Shown here: piece after piece, positions 32,158 through 32,349 of the stretch | Position numbering within the stretch: position 1 is the first letter of the stretch | Layout: each line of letters opens with the position of its first letter | Source: Acidobacteriota bacterium | GTDB lineage: Bacteria > Actinomycetota > Acidimicrobiia > ATN3 | Direction of reading: 5' to 3' | Length of the DNA: 32,349 nucleotides | Assembly: GCA_003577105.1 (NCBI GenBank) | Contig: QEUQ01000029.1 | Span: 1 to 32,349 of the forward strand | The notes under the pieces: generated by a model | What the model was told of the DNA's origin: nothing | Seen by the model: only the letters and a program-made list of their open reading frames with translations | The model's database searches: none | Position numbers and translations under genes: made by a program

Positions 32158-32189
32158 CACTCCTCCGAATTCGGGATTCACCGTTCGCG

Positions 32190-32198
32190 TGCTAGCCT
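32190..32198 (+). promoter_or_regulatory. Possible extended -10 promoter element of rpmB
   Basis: TGCTAGCCT, a TG-n-TAGCCT extended -10, lies about 62 bases before the rpmB ATG. No good -35 is seen. It resembles the element before rplS (TGCTAATCT) and the one before the 2504 gene (TGTTAGCCT). Confidence 0.4.
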
Positions 32199-32259
32199 AT
32201 CGGCCCCGCGACTAGCGCGTACTGAATCCTTTCTTTAGTCAAGACCCCGGAGAACAGCG

Positions 32260-32349
32260 ATGGCTGCAATTTGTGAAGTGTGTGGCAAGGGCCCTGGTTT
32301 CGGCATGCGCGTAAGCCATTCGCATCGCCGTAGCCGCAGGCAGTTCAGG
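32260..32349 (+). CDS. rpmB: Ribosomal protein bL28 (partial, runs off the right edge)
   Basis: The first 30 residues are visible: [20 protein letters not shown] then [10 protein letters not shown]. The [11 protein letters not shown] and VSHSHRR segments are diagnostic of bL28, a 50S protein. The CxxC here is half of the zinc-binding set; the other half, if present, is beyond the edge. ATG start with GGAGA about six bases upstream. Divergent from the response regulator. rpmB followed by recG and rsmD is a familiar actinobacterial neighbourhood, but here recG is on the other strand with pilin genes in between. Confidence 0.95.
   Translation, partial: MAAICEVCGKGPGFGMRVSHSHRRSRRQFR

Overview
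The window looks like chromosomal DNA of an actinobacterium (Actinomycetota), probably an uncultured or deep-branching one. The evidence is a DUF2469 protein (a family essentially restricted to actinobacteria), an F420-type luciferase-like oxidoreductase, a SepIVA/DivIVA-like protein beside coaD, and the actinobacterial order of housekeeping genes. Codon use is moderately GC-rich, with GTG and TTG starts common. No RNA gene, insertion sequence, prophage or CRISPR array was seen.

Layout. (1) 1-2500: the tail of a + strand gene, possibly a trypsin-like protease, then a minus-strand operon of an enoyl-CoA isomerase-like protein, an SCP2-domain protein and an F420-type oxidoreductase, suggesting acyl-CoA or sterol-like lipid metabolism. 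(2) 2504-3604: an unrecognised + strand membrane protein with a long Pro/Ala linker and a C-terminal domain resembling a receiver domain without its phospho-Asp. (3) 3617-7905, minus: rpsP-khpA-rimM-trmD-rplS-lepB-DUF2469-yraN, covering ribosome maturation, tRNA modification and signal peptide cleavage. (4) 8059-20370, minus: rsmD-coaD-sepIVA-like, then rpmF-plsX-rnc-mutM, a membrane-anchored alpha/beta hydrolase, smc-ftsY and ffh. Most neighbours overlap or nearly touch, so these are probably long operons.

(5) 20398-32181 is the accessory part. Two minus-strand triplets of minor type IV pilin-like genes have the same order (PilV-like, PilW-like, PilX-like). Between them lie a + strand NarX/DegS-type histidine kinase and recG. 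A NarL/FixJ-type response regulator lies upstream of the second triplet, and divergent rpmB runs off the right edge. The upstream regions of both triplets carry the same 7-2-7 inverted repeat, TACyCCA-NN-TGGAGTA. Its geometry and TAC...GTA ends match the known E. coli NarL heptamer arrangement. The main hypothesis is that the kinase and regulator form one two-component system that controls both pilin triplets, and perhaps the kinase itself, through this site. The core pilus machinery (ATPases, PilC, prepilin peptidase, major pilin) is not in the window.

Several conserved proteins have unusual features: KhpA with a very acidic N-terminal extension, bS16 with a long Ala/Pro/Glu tail, TrmD with Glu at the usual catalytic Asp position, and a crotonase-fold protein lacking both hydratase glutamates.
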